Shown here: piece after piece, positions 25,551 to 33,283 of the stretch
Layout: the number at the start of each line of letters is the position of its first letter
Position numbering within the stretch: position 1 is the stretch's first letter
Source of the DNA: JALYGY01 sp963800975
Lineage (GTDB): Bacteria > Actinomycetota > Rubrobacteria > Rubrobacterales > Rubrobacteraceae
Assembly (NCBI GenBank): GCA_963800975.1
Contig: CAWDDB010000012.1
Span: 310,001-374,000 of the forward strand
Direction: 5' to 3'
Length of the DNA: 64,000 bases
The notes under the pieces: model-generated
Seen by the model: the letters and a program-made list of their open reading frames with translations, nothing else
Told to the model about the DNA's origin: nothing
Databases searched by the model: none
Program-made: the position numbers and the translations under genes

Positions 25551-27171
25551 CCTCGTAGCCCTCCGGGGCGGGCGTGACCTCCAACCCCAGCATCTCGTAG
25601 ACTCTGCTCCGCTCCGTGCCCGAGAGGAAGCCTAGGGCCTCCGGCACCTTCTCGGCGTAGGAGGCCACGAGGGCGTCGCGGTCGGCCTCGAGCTCGCGAA
25701 CGCGCTCCTCGCGGAAGCTGAGCGCCGCGAGCTCGGCCTCCGCAACGCTCCGGATCTCCTCTACCTGTGCGAGCTTTGAGGCCAGTTCCTCGAGCGTCAT
25801 GAGCCCGGCAGCCTGCTGGTCCTGGTGGGAGCTCCGGAGGCGGGAGCACTCCGCGATCTTCTCTTTCCACAGTCTGGCCTCCCCGTCTGGGTCGCCACGC
25901 CCCGCCTCTCGCTCCCGCTCCACTAGCTCTCCTATGCCGGCCCGTATCCTGTCGGGGTCCTTGAGCAGCTCGGAGACGAAGCGCCACACGGCGTCCTCGA
26001 CGCGGGTCGCCCTCACGCACCGCTGCGCGCACTCGCCGATCTTCCTGGCCGCGGGGGAGCGCTTGCAGACGTAGTAGTGGAAGAGCCGCCCCGCGGATTC
26101 CGCGGTGCGCGTGCCCATCTTCCGGCCGCACCCGCAACGCATCATCCCCCTGAGCTCCCACTCGCGCGCCAGGTGCTTCCTCTCGCGCGCCCTGCCGCCT
26201 CCCACGACTGCGCGCGCCCCGTCGACCAGCTCCCTGGGCAAGCACGCGGGGGCGGGTATGGCGATCCACTCTTCTTTCGGGCGCCACCTGAAGGTCCTCT
26301 TCTTCCGGTAGCGGCGGCCGCCGTTGCCGTCGGGCTCGGATACCGCGCGCGTTGTGACCCGCTGGCGGTTGTACCACTGGATCCCGTACTCTGCGGTGGG
26401 GTCCAGCCGGGCGGCCACCTCGGGGGCGACGACCTCGGAGATCTCCTCGAAGGAGTGCGGCCGGTACATGTCGCTCGCTATGACGCGCCGTATCATCCGG
26501 ATGTCCCACACCGGCTTGCCCGTCGCGGTGGGCACACCCGCGGCGTGGAGGCGGCCCTGTATTGCGTTGAGGCCGAGGCCTTCTGCCGCCATGCGGAAGA
26601 TCTTCCTTACGACGAGCATCTCCGGCTCGTGGACGACGAGGGCGTCCCTCGCGTCGTTGTAGCGGAAGCCGTACCTGGGCTGCCCCGTGACGTTCGGGTT
26701 GCCTTCCCGGACCCTGCGGAGCATGCCTCGCCGCGTCCTCTCGGCTATCTTGGCCCGCTCGTACTTGGCGAGCTGGTCGAGGATGCCGTCCGTGAGCTCG
26801 CCCTCGGGCGTCTCGTCGCCCCGGTCGTTGAGGGCTTGGATCCTGGTCCCTTGCTCCTCGAACTCCTTGCGCAGCAGGTAGTGGTAGGCCGGCTCGCGCA
26901 CAAAGCGGTCCCTGTCCTGGGCCAGCACCGCCGAGACGCCGCCCCCTGCCACGAGATCCCTCACCCGGTCCATGCCCGGCCGTTCCAGCGACGCCCCGCT
27001 CCAACCCTCCTCGCGGATCTCCTCGAGCACCTCGTAGCCCTCGCACGCCGCGTGCTGCCTCAGGGCTTCCAGCTGCTGGTCAAGGGAGTACCCTTTCCTC
27101 GCCTGCTCCTCGGTGGAGACGCGGGCGTAGAGGATGGCTCTCCTCGCCCCGTGTCCGTTCGCGCCGTTCAC
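25444..27171 (-). CDS. Large serine recombinase / integrase
   Basis: The protein (575 aa) starts with a resolvase domain, ILYARVSTEEQARKGYSLDQQ, where the Ser is the strand-cleaving nucleophile, and has the following RPGMDRVRDLV, AQDRDRFVREP and helix-E regions. A recombinase domain and zinc ribbon follow (CGCGRKMG ... CKRSPAARKIGEC), then a coiled coil. GTG 27171 has AAGGAGG at 9 bases. It should catalyse site-specific integration and excision. The last 25-30 residues are read from the antisense strand of nth and look non-native (Gly/Arg/Ser-rich). The ancestral C-terminus was therefore probably replaced at the junction. The gene follows the XRE gene with no gap. Confidence 0.92.
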   Translation of the reverse strand: MNGANGHGARRAILYARVSTEEQARKGYSLDQQLEALRQHAACEGYEVLEEIREEGWSGASLERPGMDRVRDLVAGGGVSAVLAQDRDRFVREPAYHYLLRKEFEEQGTRIQALNDRGDETPEGELTDGILDQLAKYERAKIAERTRRGMLRRVREGNPNVTGQPRYGFRYNDARDALVVHEPEMLVVRKIFRMAAEGLGLNAIQGRLHAAGVPTATGKPVWDIRMIRRVIASDMYRPHSFEEISEVVAPEVAARLDPTAEYGIQWYNRQRVTTRAVSEPDGNGGRRYRKKRTFRWRPKEEWIAIPAPACLPRELVDGARAVVGGGRARERKHLAREWELRGMMRCGCGRKMGTRTAESAGRLFHYYVCKRSPAARKIGECAQRCVRATRVEDAVWRFVSELLKDPDRIRAGIGELVEREREAGRGDPDGEARLWKEKIAECSRLRSSHQDQQAAGLMTLEELASKLAQVEEIRSVAEAELAALSFREERVRELEADRDALVASYAEKVPEALGFLSGTERSRVYEMLGLEVTPAPEGYEVSGALCSSEPTGRYRSGRSSGSRVYGPCRRGGREG

Positions 27172-27175
27172 GCCC

Positions 27176-27395
27176 TCACTCCTCCTTCATAAGCTCGACT
27201 GGCTCCACGCCCAACGCCCCCGCGAGCTTCCTCAATGTAGAGGCCCTGGCCCCCCCTCTTCCCCTGCTCCAGGTCGCTCAGGGTCGCCTGCGCCACCCCC
27301 GTGGTCCTCGTGAGGTCCAGCTGGGAGAGGGCCCTCTCCCTGCGCAGCTTCCTCAACCTCCGCCCGTCGATCGCTATGAACCTTTCGTCGGTCAT
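27176..27395 (-). pseudogene. XRE-family HTH regulator, frameshifted in a run of seven G
   Basis: The first 45 residues are a clear helix-turn-helix (LRKLRRERALSQLDLTRTTG, then VAQATLSDLEQGKRG). After a homopolymer of seven G on the coding strand (27250-27256) the frame changes and gives a nonsense tail ending at 27168. Removing one G restores the expected end of the domain, STLRKLAGALGVEPVELMKEE, with a stop at 27176-27178, just before the integrase start. The gene may be phase-variable, recently broken, or mis-sequenced. Its place before the integrase suggests control of excision. Confidence 0.8.
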
Positions 27396-27403
27396 TGTCG
27401 ATA

Positions 27404-27432
27404 ATTCTAATATAATAATAGTGTTATTTCAA
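27404..27432 (-). promoter_or_regulatory. Promoter of the XRE-integrase operon, nearly leaderless
   Basis: On the minus strand TTGAAA (27427-27432) and TAGAAT (27404-27409) are 17 bases apart in an AT-rich gap. The -10 box ends only 8 bases before the ATG at 27395, so the transcript should have almost no leader. Confidence 0.65.
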
Positions 27433-27518
27433 GAATACGAGGGATAATTACTTCAACGGAAAAGAGAGGCCCCGGCGGTGTTGGCGCACCCCGGGGCGTG
27501 GCCCATAAGGAGATGCTT

Positions 27519-27920
27519 ATGGACGAAGTAAGTGTAACCCGTGGTGCCCCATCCTCCACCAAGGCGATAGTCGCCGACGAGGCGTTCTGCGCCCAGGTAG
27601 CCGCCCTCCTGCTGTGCGACGAGGGGCCCGTACGCGACGCCTTTATCGGAGAGCCCGCCGAGGAGGTGCTGGAGATGGTCCGCTGGGCTCTTCGCCACGA
27701 GGACGACGAGGGCTTCGACCCCGCCGTCGTGCTCACCGCCTGGGCGAAGAAGAGGGGGCGCGGGGCGTGGAACGGCAGGACCTCTCCAAGAAGGCGGGAC
27801 GGCGACGGAGCCAAGGGGCTGGCAGTAGCGTTGGCGCGGATGTGGGCGGAGCACCCCGGGTCCCTCGCCGAGGCGATCCTGGCCCTGGAGCGCAGCCGCG
27901 ACGCGAACGGGCGGTCCTGA
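27519..27920 (+). CDS. Hypothetical acidic protein of the integrative element
   Basis: This 133-residue protein has an acidic, helix-rich N-terminal half (VADEAFCAQVAALLLCDEGP) and a basic Arg/Gly segment near residues 80-100. I do not recognise a family. ATG 27519 is 6 bases from AAGGAG at 27507-27512; ATG 27513 overlaps that site. It is divergent from the XRE-integrase operon and starts a run of small genes, so it is probably an element function expressed early. Confidence 0.55.
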   Translation: MDEVSVTRGAPSSTKAIVADEAFCAQVAALLLCDEGPVRDAFIGEPAEEVLEMVRWALRHEDDEGFDPAVVLTAWAKKRGRGAWNGRTSPRRRDGDGAKGLAVALARMWAEHPGSLAEAILALERSRDANGRS

Positions 27921-27921
27921 G

Positions 27922-28296
27922 GTGGCGTCCCGGAAGGCGGAGGTGCACCCCGCGGCCCCGCGCTGCCTGCTGACCCTCCACGAGAGGGCCAACGGCGCCT
28001 CCCTAGACGGCGAGGGGATCCAGGCGTGGGTGGAGTGGGAGATAGAGGCCTCGCGATGGAGGGTGCCAGCCGAGATAGCCCAGAGCGACCTGGAGGCGCT
28101 GGTGGAGGCATCCGAGGTGGTGCTGGAGCGCAAGGCCCACCGCCTGGTCCACGCCGCGGATTGGCGCAGATGGGGCTCCAGGGGCGGCAGGGAGACCCTG
28201 AGGCGCTACGGCGCCGACTGGTTCGCCCTCCTGGCCCTGAGGAGGTGGGGGAGGATAACCGCCTCGGAGCTCGAGGCGGCGAGGGTGCTGAGGTGA
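27922..28296 (+). CDS. Hypothetical protein of the integrative element
   Basis: GTG 27922 follows the previous stop by one base and opens a 124-residue frame rich in Trp, Arg and Glu (WVEWEIEASRW, DWRRWGSRGGRETLRRYGADWF). Helical throughout, no membrane segment, no recognised family. The tight spacing suggests translational coupling with the preceding gene. Confidence 0.5.
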   Translation: MASRKAEVHPAAPRCLLTLHERANGASLDGEGIQAWVEWEIEASRWRVPAEIAQSDLEALVEASEVVLERKAHRLVHAADWRRWGSRGGRETLRRYGADWFALLALRRWGRITASELEAARVLR

Positions 28297-28378
28297 GGCG
28301 GGCAGCGCGGGGGTGCCGATGCGCAGGCGTCGTCTTACACGCCACTAGAATCGTCTTTAACCAACAAGGGGGCGTCTG

Positions 28379-28648
28379 ATGGGCCTGCTCCCTCTAGGCA
28401 AGGTCGTGGCCACGCCTGGGGCTTTGAAAGCCATCACCGAGGCGAGGGAAGACCCCTTGGATTACCTGGCCCGCCACGCGACGGGCGATTGGGGAGACCT
28501 GTGCGCCTTCGATCGCCGCCAGAACGTGGTCGCGCTGCGTACGGGGGAGCGGGTCTTCAGCTCCTACGGCACCCCGACGGGGACCGTCTGGGTGATCACC
28601 GAGGCGGACAGGTCCGTGACGACGATCCTGCTGCCCGACGAATACTGA
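28379..28648 (+). CDS. Small conserved element-associated protein (sometimes labelled 'type I restriction subunit M-like')
   Basis: The 89 residues match a compact family often found on actinobacterial plasmids and integrative elements: an N-terminal LPLGKVVATPGALKAITEA, a DYLARHATGDWGDL core and a C-terminal VWVITEADRSVTTILLPDEY. Database labels call some members a restriction subunit, but nothing here looks like a methyltransferase and the function is unknown. ATG 28379 follows AAGGGGG. The next gene overlaps its stop (TGATG). Confidence 0.7.
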   Translation: MGLLPLGKVVATPGALKAITEAREDPLDYLARHATGDWGDLCAFDRRQNVVALRTGERVFSSYGTPTGTVWVITEADRSVTTILLPDEY

Positions 28649-28911
28649 TGGCCTGCGAGCTATGCGGCGGGGGCGATCGTTGGATCAAGACCTGCCTGAC
28701 CCCGGAGGGATCTCGCCTTCTCGTCTGCGACACGTGCTGGGAAGAGCACGCCCCCGAGTTAACCATCGTGCCAGGAGACTGGGTGGTGACCGCCCGGTGC
28801 GAGGGGTGCGGGATCTACGGCAACCCGAGGGAGTTCTCCGAGGTCGTCCTAGGCGGGCGCAAGGGCACCTACTCGGGAAAGTGCGGGGCGTGCGCGAGGG
28901 AGGGGAGTTGA
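28648..28911 (+). CDS. Small zinc-ribbon protein (four CxxC knuckles)
   Basis: The 87-residue protein contains CELC, CDTC, CEGC and CGAC, so it probably folds as two zinc ribbons. It may bind nucleic acid or protein. ATG 28648 overlaps the previous stop, and the next small frame overlaps its own stop. Confidence 0.6.
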   Translation: MACELCGGGDRWIKTCLTPEGSRLLVCDTCWEEHAPELTIVPGDWVVTARCEGCGIYGNPREFSEVVLGGRKGTYSGKCGACAREGS

Positions 28912-28991
28912 CGGAGAAGGGAAGAAAGCCTCGCCCGCCGCCCAGCTACCGACTGGACTGGAGCGACCCGGACCTGTGGGTGCTCCACTGA
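28908..28991 (+). CDS. Putative 27-residue micropeptide
   Basis: TTG 28908 follows a GGGAGGGGAG site and overlaps the zinc-ribbon stop (TTGA). The peptide has a basic start and a C-terminal SYRLDWSDPDLWVLH. It is proposed from ribosome-site quality and stacking only. Confidence 0.35.
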   Translation: MTEKGRKPRPPPSYRLDWSDPDLWVLH

Positions 28992-29006
28992 GCGGGAGGC
29001 TAGGTG

Positions 29007-29102
29007 ATGGCCCGCTTCATCGGCCGGGCCGCCACGAGGCAGGCGATAGAGCAAGCCGCTTGGGACGACTACGAAGGAGACAGAGAGGAAGAGTGCCCGT
29101 GA
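29007..29102 (+). CDS. Putative 31-residue micropeptide
   Basis: ATG 29007 lies 7 bases after GGGAGG and encodes an amphipathic peptide with a basic front (MARFIGRAATRQ) and acidic back (DDYEGDREEE). It ends the train of small genes that starts at 27519. No family recognised. Confidence 0.35.
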   Translation: MARFIGRAATRQAIEQAAWDDYEGDREEECP

Positions 29103-29350
29103 AGGTAACCCACGACTAAATCTGAATGCTCTAATCGATAGAGATCCCGTGACTCATTACCGGAGCCTCCTGACACCACCGAGGTAGATCTGGACGTCGT
29201 TATCCCTCGGCAGTTCACGCCGATGGGCAGTCTTGACTACACCGCGGCCGCCGGCTTCCTGCTGTCGTTTCTGATCACAGAGATTTAGTTTGCCCAAGTC
29301 TCTTCACCGGGGTCCTAGTGCGAGCTGAGCTAGGGGTTACACCGGGGGCT

Positions 29351-29519
29351 CCAGCCCGCGCTCACCCGAATGCGTGGAAGGGGTGTTCTCGGAAGTCCGC
29401 GTAGCCTCGGTCCTGTGCGGTGTGCATCCCGCGCCCGTAAGGGGAGCACAGCTTTGCCTAGAAAACCCTGAGAACTAGTACATTTGGGCGATACGCTTCC
29501 TCTTCCCGTGCCCTATGCT
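29351..29519 (+). promoter_or_regulatory. Dispersed repeat copy and TATGCT promoter box before the secreted gene
   Basis: The 29103-29560 gap holds a copy of the dispersed repeat with core TTCTCGGAAGTCCGC at 29386-29400, preceded by GCGTGGAAGGG. A TATGCT -10 box follows at 29514-29519. The leader from the -10 to the start codon is nearly identical to that at 58569-58615. The palindrome seen at the later copies is absent here. Confidence 0.6.
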
Positions 29520-29560
29520 GCCTTCGTTACTAGAGGCGGCAGTGGAAGTAGAGAGCGATC

Positions 29561-30190
29561 ATGCTAAGGAGCGCGGCAAGAAAGGTGCTGTGGTTGGCGA
29601 AGGGTGTAGCCCTGTTAGGGGGATTCGCGGTGGGCCTCGCCCTCATCTTGGGGGTGGCAACTACCGCGCTTGCGGCGGTGCCGGGGGACCCGTTCGAGCT
29701 GGGGCAGACCAACACCATAAACAACGCCCTCACCAAGCTTGCGGGCTCCAACGCGGGCACCATGCTCACGGTGGACAACAACTCGAGCGCGTCCGGGGCG
29801 CGGGGGTTGGATCTGAGGGTGGAGCCCGGAAAGCAGCCCCTGAACGTCAACGCGGAGGCGGGCAAGGCTGGCAACCTAAACGCAGACGAGGTGGACGGCA
29901 AGGACGCAGACCAGATAGGCGTCAACGGCATAGAGGCGGTCTTCGAGGACAGTGACAACGACTCGGACTCCCCCAAGGGGACGTCCGCGGTTTGCCCCGA
30001 GGGGAAAGTGGTCGTTGGTACTGGCTACAGGATCATAAGCGACACCGCCTCCCTGTCGGATATCGCGGTCACCGAGTTGCGCCGCAGGGGTGACGGCGAG
30101 GTACGGCTAAACGCGGAAGAGGTGGAGCCGATCGCCGATGACTGGCTCGTGGAGGCCGAGGCTATCTGCGCCACCGAGGGCACCCCCTAG
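29561..30190 (+). CDS. Secreted AVPGDPF-type protein, paralogue 1
   Basis: The 209-residue protein has a signal peptide of about 38 residues ending TTALA-AVPGD. The conserved region follows: NTINNALTKL, a DNNSS segment, LDLRVEPGKQPL and the NADEVDGKDA motif also found in many exported or fibre-like proteins. The C-terminal region has two cysteines (VCPEGKVVVGTGYR and AEAICAT), probably a disulfide-linked fold. It shares about 230 bp of near-identical DNA with the gene at 61410 but has a different C-terminus. ATG 29561 is preceded by a GAAGTAGAGAG leader. Function unknown; surface or secreted location is inferred. Confidence 0.7.
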   Translation: MLRSAARKVLWLAKGVALLGGFAVGLALILGVATTALAAVPGDPFELGQTNTINNALTKLAGSNAGTMLTVDNNSSASGARGLDLRVEPGKQPLNVNAEAGKAGNLNADEVDGKDADQIGVNGIEAVFEDSDNDSDSPKGTSAVCPEGKVVVGTGYRIISDTASLSDIAVTELRRRGDGEVRLNAEEVEPIADDWLVEAEAICATEGTP

Positions 30191-30255
30191 CTCGTACCCT
30201 CGGTGGTGGCAGGGGGAGCGGCACTTCCTACCGAACCGGGCCGCCCCCCCATTTA

Positions 30256-30282
30256 CGGGCCGGGATCCAACTGCCCGGCCCG
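30256..30282 (+). terminator. CGGGCCGGG hairpin after the secreted gene
   Basis: CGGGCCGGG and CCCGGCCCG form a 9-bp stem with a 9-base loop, 66 bases after the stop at 30190. There is no T-run. The same stem sequence recurs after other secreted genes of the family. Confidence 0.5.
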
Positions 30283-30429
30283 CGTACCTTTGGTTAGCCG
30301 TGATTTGATACATCTGTAACTTTGTGTGGTATGGTGTGGTTGCGGGCGACGGTCTTAGGTCGGTTGGGGTGGAAGCCCTCCCCCCATCCAAGGGCGCATG
30401 CTCTATCCTGCCCACCGTCCGCCATTCCC

Positions 30430-30459
30430 GGGCCGGGGCTAGGACGCTTTACCCGGCCC
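30430..30459. terminator. Second GGGCCGGG hairpin, between convergent genes
   Basis: GGGCCGGG and CCCGGCCC pair around a 14-base loop and are followed by CTTTCG on the plus strand. It lies 38 bases past the end of the minus-strand gene at 30497 and could serve either strand. Nothing else was seen in 30191-30496. Confidence 0.45.
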
Positions 30460-30496
30460 CTTTCGTGTCTCACAATCCCCGCCCTTCCCTCGGATG

Positions 30497-30760
30497 CTAC
30501 AGGTCCCTTCCTTCGGCCCACACCCCCCTGATGCCTATAGTCTCCGCGTCGAAGAGCACCAGGTGCCCGCAGTTGCCGCACGGTACCTTCACGACCCCGC
30601 CGCCCTCGGACAGGTCCTCGTCGTCCTTTTCCAATAGAGCCCTGACGTAGGCGGCCTCCGCGAAGCGCCACGCGTCCTGCCCGCAACACGGGCACATGGC
30701 GATCGCCTTCGAGCGCGTCCACTCCTCCAGGGCCCGCTGCTGCGAGGGGCTAAGGGGCAC
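30497..30760 (-). CDS. Small zinc-ribbon protein
   Basis: The protein is 87 aa long. It has two CxxC pairs, AMCPCCGQDAW and VPCGNCGHLVLF, separated by a helical segment (AYVRALLEKDDEDLSEGG). The pairs probably bind one zinc ion. GTG 30760 follows GGGAGG at 7 bases. It is the last gene of a minus-strand run of small proteins; function unknown. Confidence 0.6.
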   Translation of the reverse strand: MPLSPSQQRALEEWTRSKAIAMCPCCGQDAWRFAEAAYVRALLEKDDEDLSEGGGVVKVPCGNCGHLVLFDAETIGIRGVWAEGRDL

Positions 30761-30772
30761 GAGTCGCCTCCC

Positions 30773-31021
30773 TCATCCGCCCGATTCCTCGGCGAGTTGG
30801 ATGACGGCGCCCCAGGGGAAGAACAGGGGCCGCGCCGGGTGTTCGCCGTGGCCCTCCACCGCCAGGACGATGCCCCTGTCGTTGACCTCCTCGAGATCGC
30901 CGTCGGCGTACTCCGTGCTGCTCCCCGATGCGAACACCAACTCCACCGCCAGGCCGATCCAGGCTTCCGGGACGGGCCTGCTCCCAGCTTCGATAGTCTC
31001 GTTCACCGCGCTCCGCCTCAT
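30773..31021 (-). CDS. Hypothetical protein, PEAWIG/VNDRG family member A
   Basis: The 82-residue protein contains VPEAWIGLAVEL, DLEEVNDRGIVLAV and a C-terminal LFFPWGAVIQLAEES. The same three blocks occur in the divergent gene at 31417, so the two are paralogues. The blocks suggest a small beta-barrel of unknown function. ATG 31021 overlaps the stop of the preceding gene (ATGA). Confidence 0.55.
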   Translation of the reverse strand: MRRSAVNETIEAGSRPVPEAWIGLAVELVFASGSSTEYADGDLEEVNDRGIVLAVEGHGEHPARPLFFPWGAVIQLAEESGG

Positions 31022-31293
31022 TCCTCGCGTCGTTCCTCGGCCCTCTCCTCGGCGAGACCCTCCTGCCACTCTTGCGCCCTCTCGTCGCCGTGCGGCCCAC
31101 TCCGCAGCTTCCCGAGCTGCCCGCCGGCCCCGGTCCTGAGTACCGCCTCGAGCGCTTCCTCGAACGGTTCCCCGGTCCGCCTAGAGCGCTTCCTCGCCTG
31201 GCGCGCCAACACCTCGTCCGCCATGTCGGCCACCCGCTGGTTCTTTCGCACGACCCGCTCCTTCCGGGGGCTCGCCCCCTGTGCTGGGGTCAT
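31018..31293 (-). CDS. Hypothetical charged helical protein
   Basis: The 91-residue protein is highly basic in its first half (RKERVVRKNQRVADMADEVL, ARQARKRSRRTGEPFEEAL) and acidic at the end (WQEGLAEERAEERREE). The profile suggests a DNA- or protein-binding helical protein. ATG 31293 has AAAGGG at 8 bases. It is coupled to the next gene by a 4-base overlap. No family recognised. Confidence 0.5.
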   Translation of the reverse strand: MTPAQGASPRKERVVRKNQRVADMADEVLARQARKRSRRTGEPFEEALEAVLRTGAGGQLGKLRSGPHGDERAQEWQEGLAEERAEERREE

Positions 31294-31416
31294 GGTACTA
31301 CCCTTTCTAGGACCTCGTCCGGCCGGCGGTTGGCTCGTGGCTGGTCTGCCGAAGGGCGACAGGCTTGCGGTGAAGGTATCCTGCCCTTACGGGAGCGAAA
31401 AGAGGAGGGCGCCGTG

Positions 31417-31695
31417 ATGGACAGGGAGAAGCCGAGCGCCTCGGAAGGAAGGATACCCGAGGCGTGGATCGGGCAGGAGGTGATGCTGGAGACGACCGAA
31501 ACCCTCTCGAGCGATCTCCGTGCCGCCGCCCCCGTATACCTGGAAGACGTCAACGATAGGGGCGTCGTCATGCTGGTGACGCGCCACTCGGATCGAAGCC
31601 AGTCTTCCCGCTACTTCTACCCCTGGAGCGTGGTGGGCTGGATACGCCTGGCCGAGGAGGACGAGCGAGCGGAACCGCGAGCTACGGGCTCTTAA
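31417..31695 (+). CDS. Hypothetical protein, PEAWIG/VNDRG family member B
   Basis: This 92-residue protein has RIPEAWIGQEVML, VYLEDVNDRGVVMLV and RYFYPWSVVGWIRLAEED, matching the gene at 30773 block for block. ATG 31417 follows AAGAGGAGGG at 7 bases. It is oriented away from its paralogue and lies between two minus-strand groups. Confidence 0.55.
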   Translation: MDREKPSASEGRIPEAWIGQEVMLETTETLSSDLRAAAPVYLEDVNDRGVVMLVTRHSDRSQSSRYFYPWSVVGWIRLAEEDERAEPRATGS

Positions 31696-31832
31696 GGATA
31701 CCCCGGTTAGGTAGGAAGTACTCGGACCAGCGAAGCCGCCGCCGACGTGGTGCACGTCGTCTACGGACTGCCCGGAGAGCGGCTCACCGCCAGGGCCTTG
31801 GCGGTCAAGCTGGGCGGGTGCGGCGCCGGGGC

Positions 31833-32127
31833 TTAGGACCCGCCCCGCTCGCTCAGGCTTTGCTGGATCGTGGCCATGGCGTCGTCGAGGGAGGCGCTGG
31901 CGTTGGCGAGGGCCCTTGCCAGGGCGAGGTTGGTGCCTCTCCCCTCCGGCCTCTCCCCTCCGGCGTCTCCAGGAACGCCCTCGCGGACTGGACCTCACGC
32001 CCTGCGCGCGCCACAGGTTGGCCCTCATCTGCTCCATGGCCTGCTCGTGCTCCATCGCTTCCCCTATCCCCCGAACATCCTCCGCCACCGGGGGCGCCAG
32101 CTTCGCTTGGCCCCGGTCCGCTACCAT
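31833..32127 (-). pseudogene. Small helical protein gene with a probable frameshift
   Basis: The N-terminal frame encodes MEHEQAMEQMRANLWRAQG from ATG 32127. Its coding character then fades into an Arg-rich tail, while another frame takes over with TNLALARALANASASLDDAM and ATIQQSLSERGGS and stops at 31833-31835. A one-base shift around 31975-32000 would join them into a protein of about 97 residues. The gene starts three bases after the stop of the 32131 gene. Confidence 0.5.
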
Positions 32128-32130
32128 TTC

Positions 32131-32352
32131 TCAATGCGAAGACACGAGCTCGGTTATCTGGGCGTCTATTTCGCGTATAGCGCCCCTGATGTGGGCTTCG
32201 AGCAGCCCACGCCGGTAGTCGTCCTCGATACCCCCGATATCGTCCAATGCTTCTTCCATGGAGTCGCGGATGTTGTTGAGGCGCGTAAGCAGCTCCTGCA
32301 AATTCTCATGCCGGTCCATCACATCTCCCATGCCCCGAACAGCCGCGTCCAT
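32131..32352 (-). CDS. Small coiled-coil protein
   Basis: The 73-residue protein is almost entirely helical with heptad-like spacing (LQELLTRLNNIRDSMEEALD, RGAIREIDAQITELVSSH). ATG 32352 follows GAGGAGAGAG. Function unknown; it belongs to the minus-strand set of small element genes. Confidence 0.5.
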   Translation of the reverse strand: MDAAVRGMGDVMDRHENLQELLTRLNNIRDSMEEALDDIGGIEDDYRRGLLEAHIRGAIREIDAQITELVSSH

Positions 32353-32463
32353 GGTACCTCTCTCCTCGGCTCCCTGCCCATCTCCCCCGGCGCGCGGCTA
32401 AGCTCCTCCGCCTGCTCCAATGCCGCCTTCGCCTGGGACCTGGGGACCGGGGCGACCACCACG

Positions 32464-32763
32464 TTAACGGCTCGAGCATAACCCCGGTCCTACGCTGCGG
32501 ACGGTCATGCTGCCGTATTTCCTGGGATCGCGGCTGGGTCGGCCGTCCATCGTGAGCTTTATCTGGCCCCCCTTCGCCAGCTCCACCAGGATCTCGCTCA
32601 TCGCGTGGTCGGGGACCTCGACGCCATCGCCTATAAGCCGCTCGTAGATGGCGGAGCTCTCCAAGTGTTCGGTCGGCGCCGATCCCTCCCCGACCAGCTC
32701 CCACCACTCGCAGATGATGGCCTTGATCTTCCCCCCCAGCTCCCCGCTCACGTATTCGGTCAT
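32464..32763 (-). CDS. Hypothetical protein of the integrative element
   Basis: The 99-residue protein has a Trp-containing helical core (IKAIICEWWELVGEGSAPTE) and a C-terminal LAKGGQIKLTMDGRPSRDPR. The blocks are compatible with a small winged helix, but this is weak. ATG 32763 is 6 bases from GGGAGG; the GTG at 32808 has no site. Confidence 0.5.
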   Translation of the reverse strand: MTEYVSGELGGKIKAIICEWWELVGEGSAPTEHLESSAIYERLIGDGVEVPDHAMSEILVELAKGGQIKLTMDGRPSRDPRKYGSMTVRSVGPGLCSSR

Positions 32764-32915
32764 GCCAGCCTCCCTGGTCGCTAGTCGAGTCCGAACTTCC
32801 TCCGCCACCGGCTCCGCTACGAGGGCGTTGGGAAGGCCGAGGGAGTGGCGTAGGATGAGGTCCGTGGCCGGGGTTTCTAGCGCCCCGGCCCTCCCCCCTC
32901 GCCGATGGGATCGGG

Positions 32916-33197
32916 CTACCCGAGGTGCGCACTCACGTTTATCAGGGCTTCATCCAGCGTCGGCGCGGGTTTGCCCACGACGTCGTCCCCACCGTCCTCG
33001 CTTTCGAAGCGAAGGTTGACGGCGTGGCGACGGGCTTTCGCGCCTTTGCCGGCGTCCAGCACCTCCACCGTCACCTCCTGTAAGCTGCCGTCCTCGCGCT
33101 CCCTGATCCCCTCGAAGACCCTTACCTGGGAGGTCTCGGACATCCCCAGCTCCCTCTCGATGCGCTTGATGGTGCCTGTGGTGCTCACGGCTGCCAC
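32916..33197 (-). CDS. Hypothetical protein of the integrative element
   Basis: Predicted length is 93 aa from GTG 33197, which follows GAGAGGGGAGC; GTG 33188 is an alternative. It has IKRIERELGMSETSQVRVFE, a beta-strand region LQEVTVEVLDAGKGAKARRH and an acidic tail. No family recognised. Confidence 0.45.
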   Translation of the reverse strand: MAAVSTTGTIKRIERELGMSETSQVRVFEGIREREDGSLQEVTVEVLDAGKGAKARRHAVNLRFESEDGGDDVVGKPAPTLDEALINVSAHLG

Positions 33198-33283
33198 GCT
33201 CCCCTCTCTGGCGGTTCGTGTCCCCGTTATCTTAACCCCTGCCTGCCCGGGGTTCCCCGGGCCTCCAGCGAAGCTCGCCTCCC

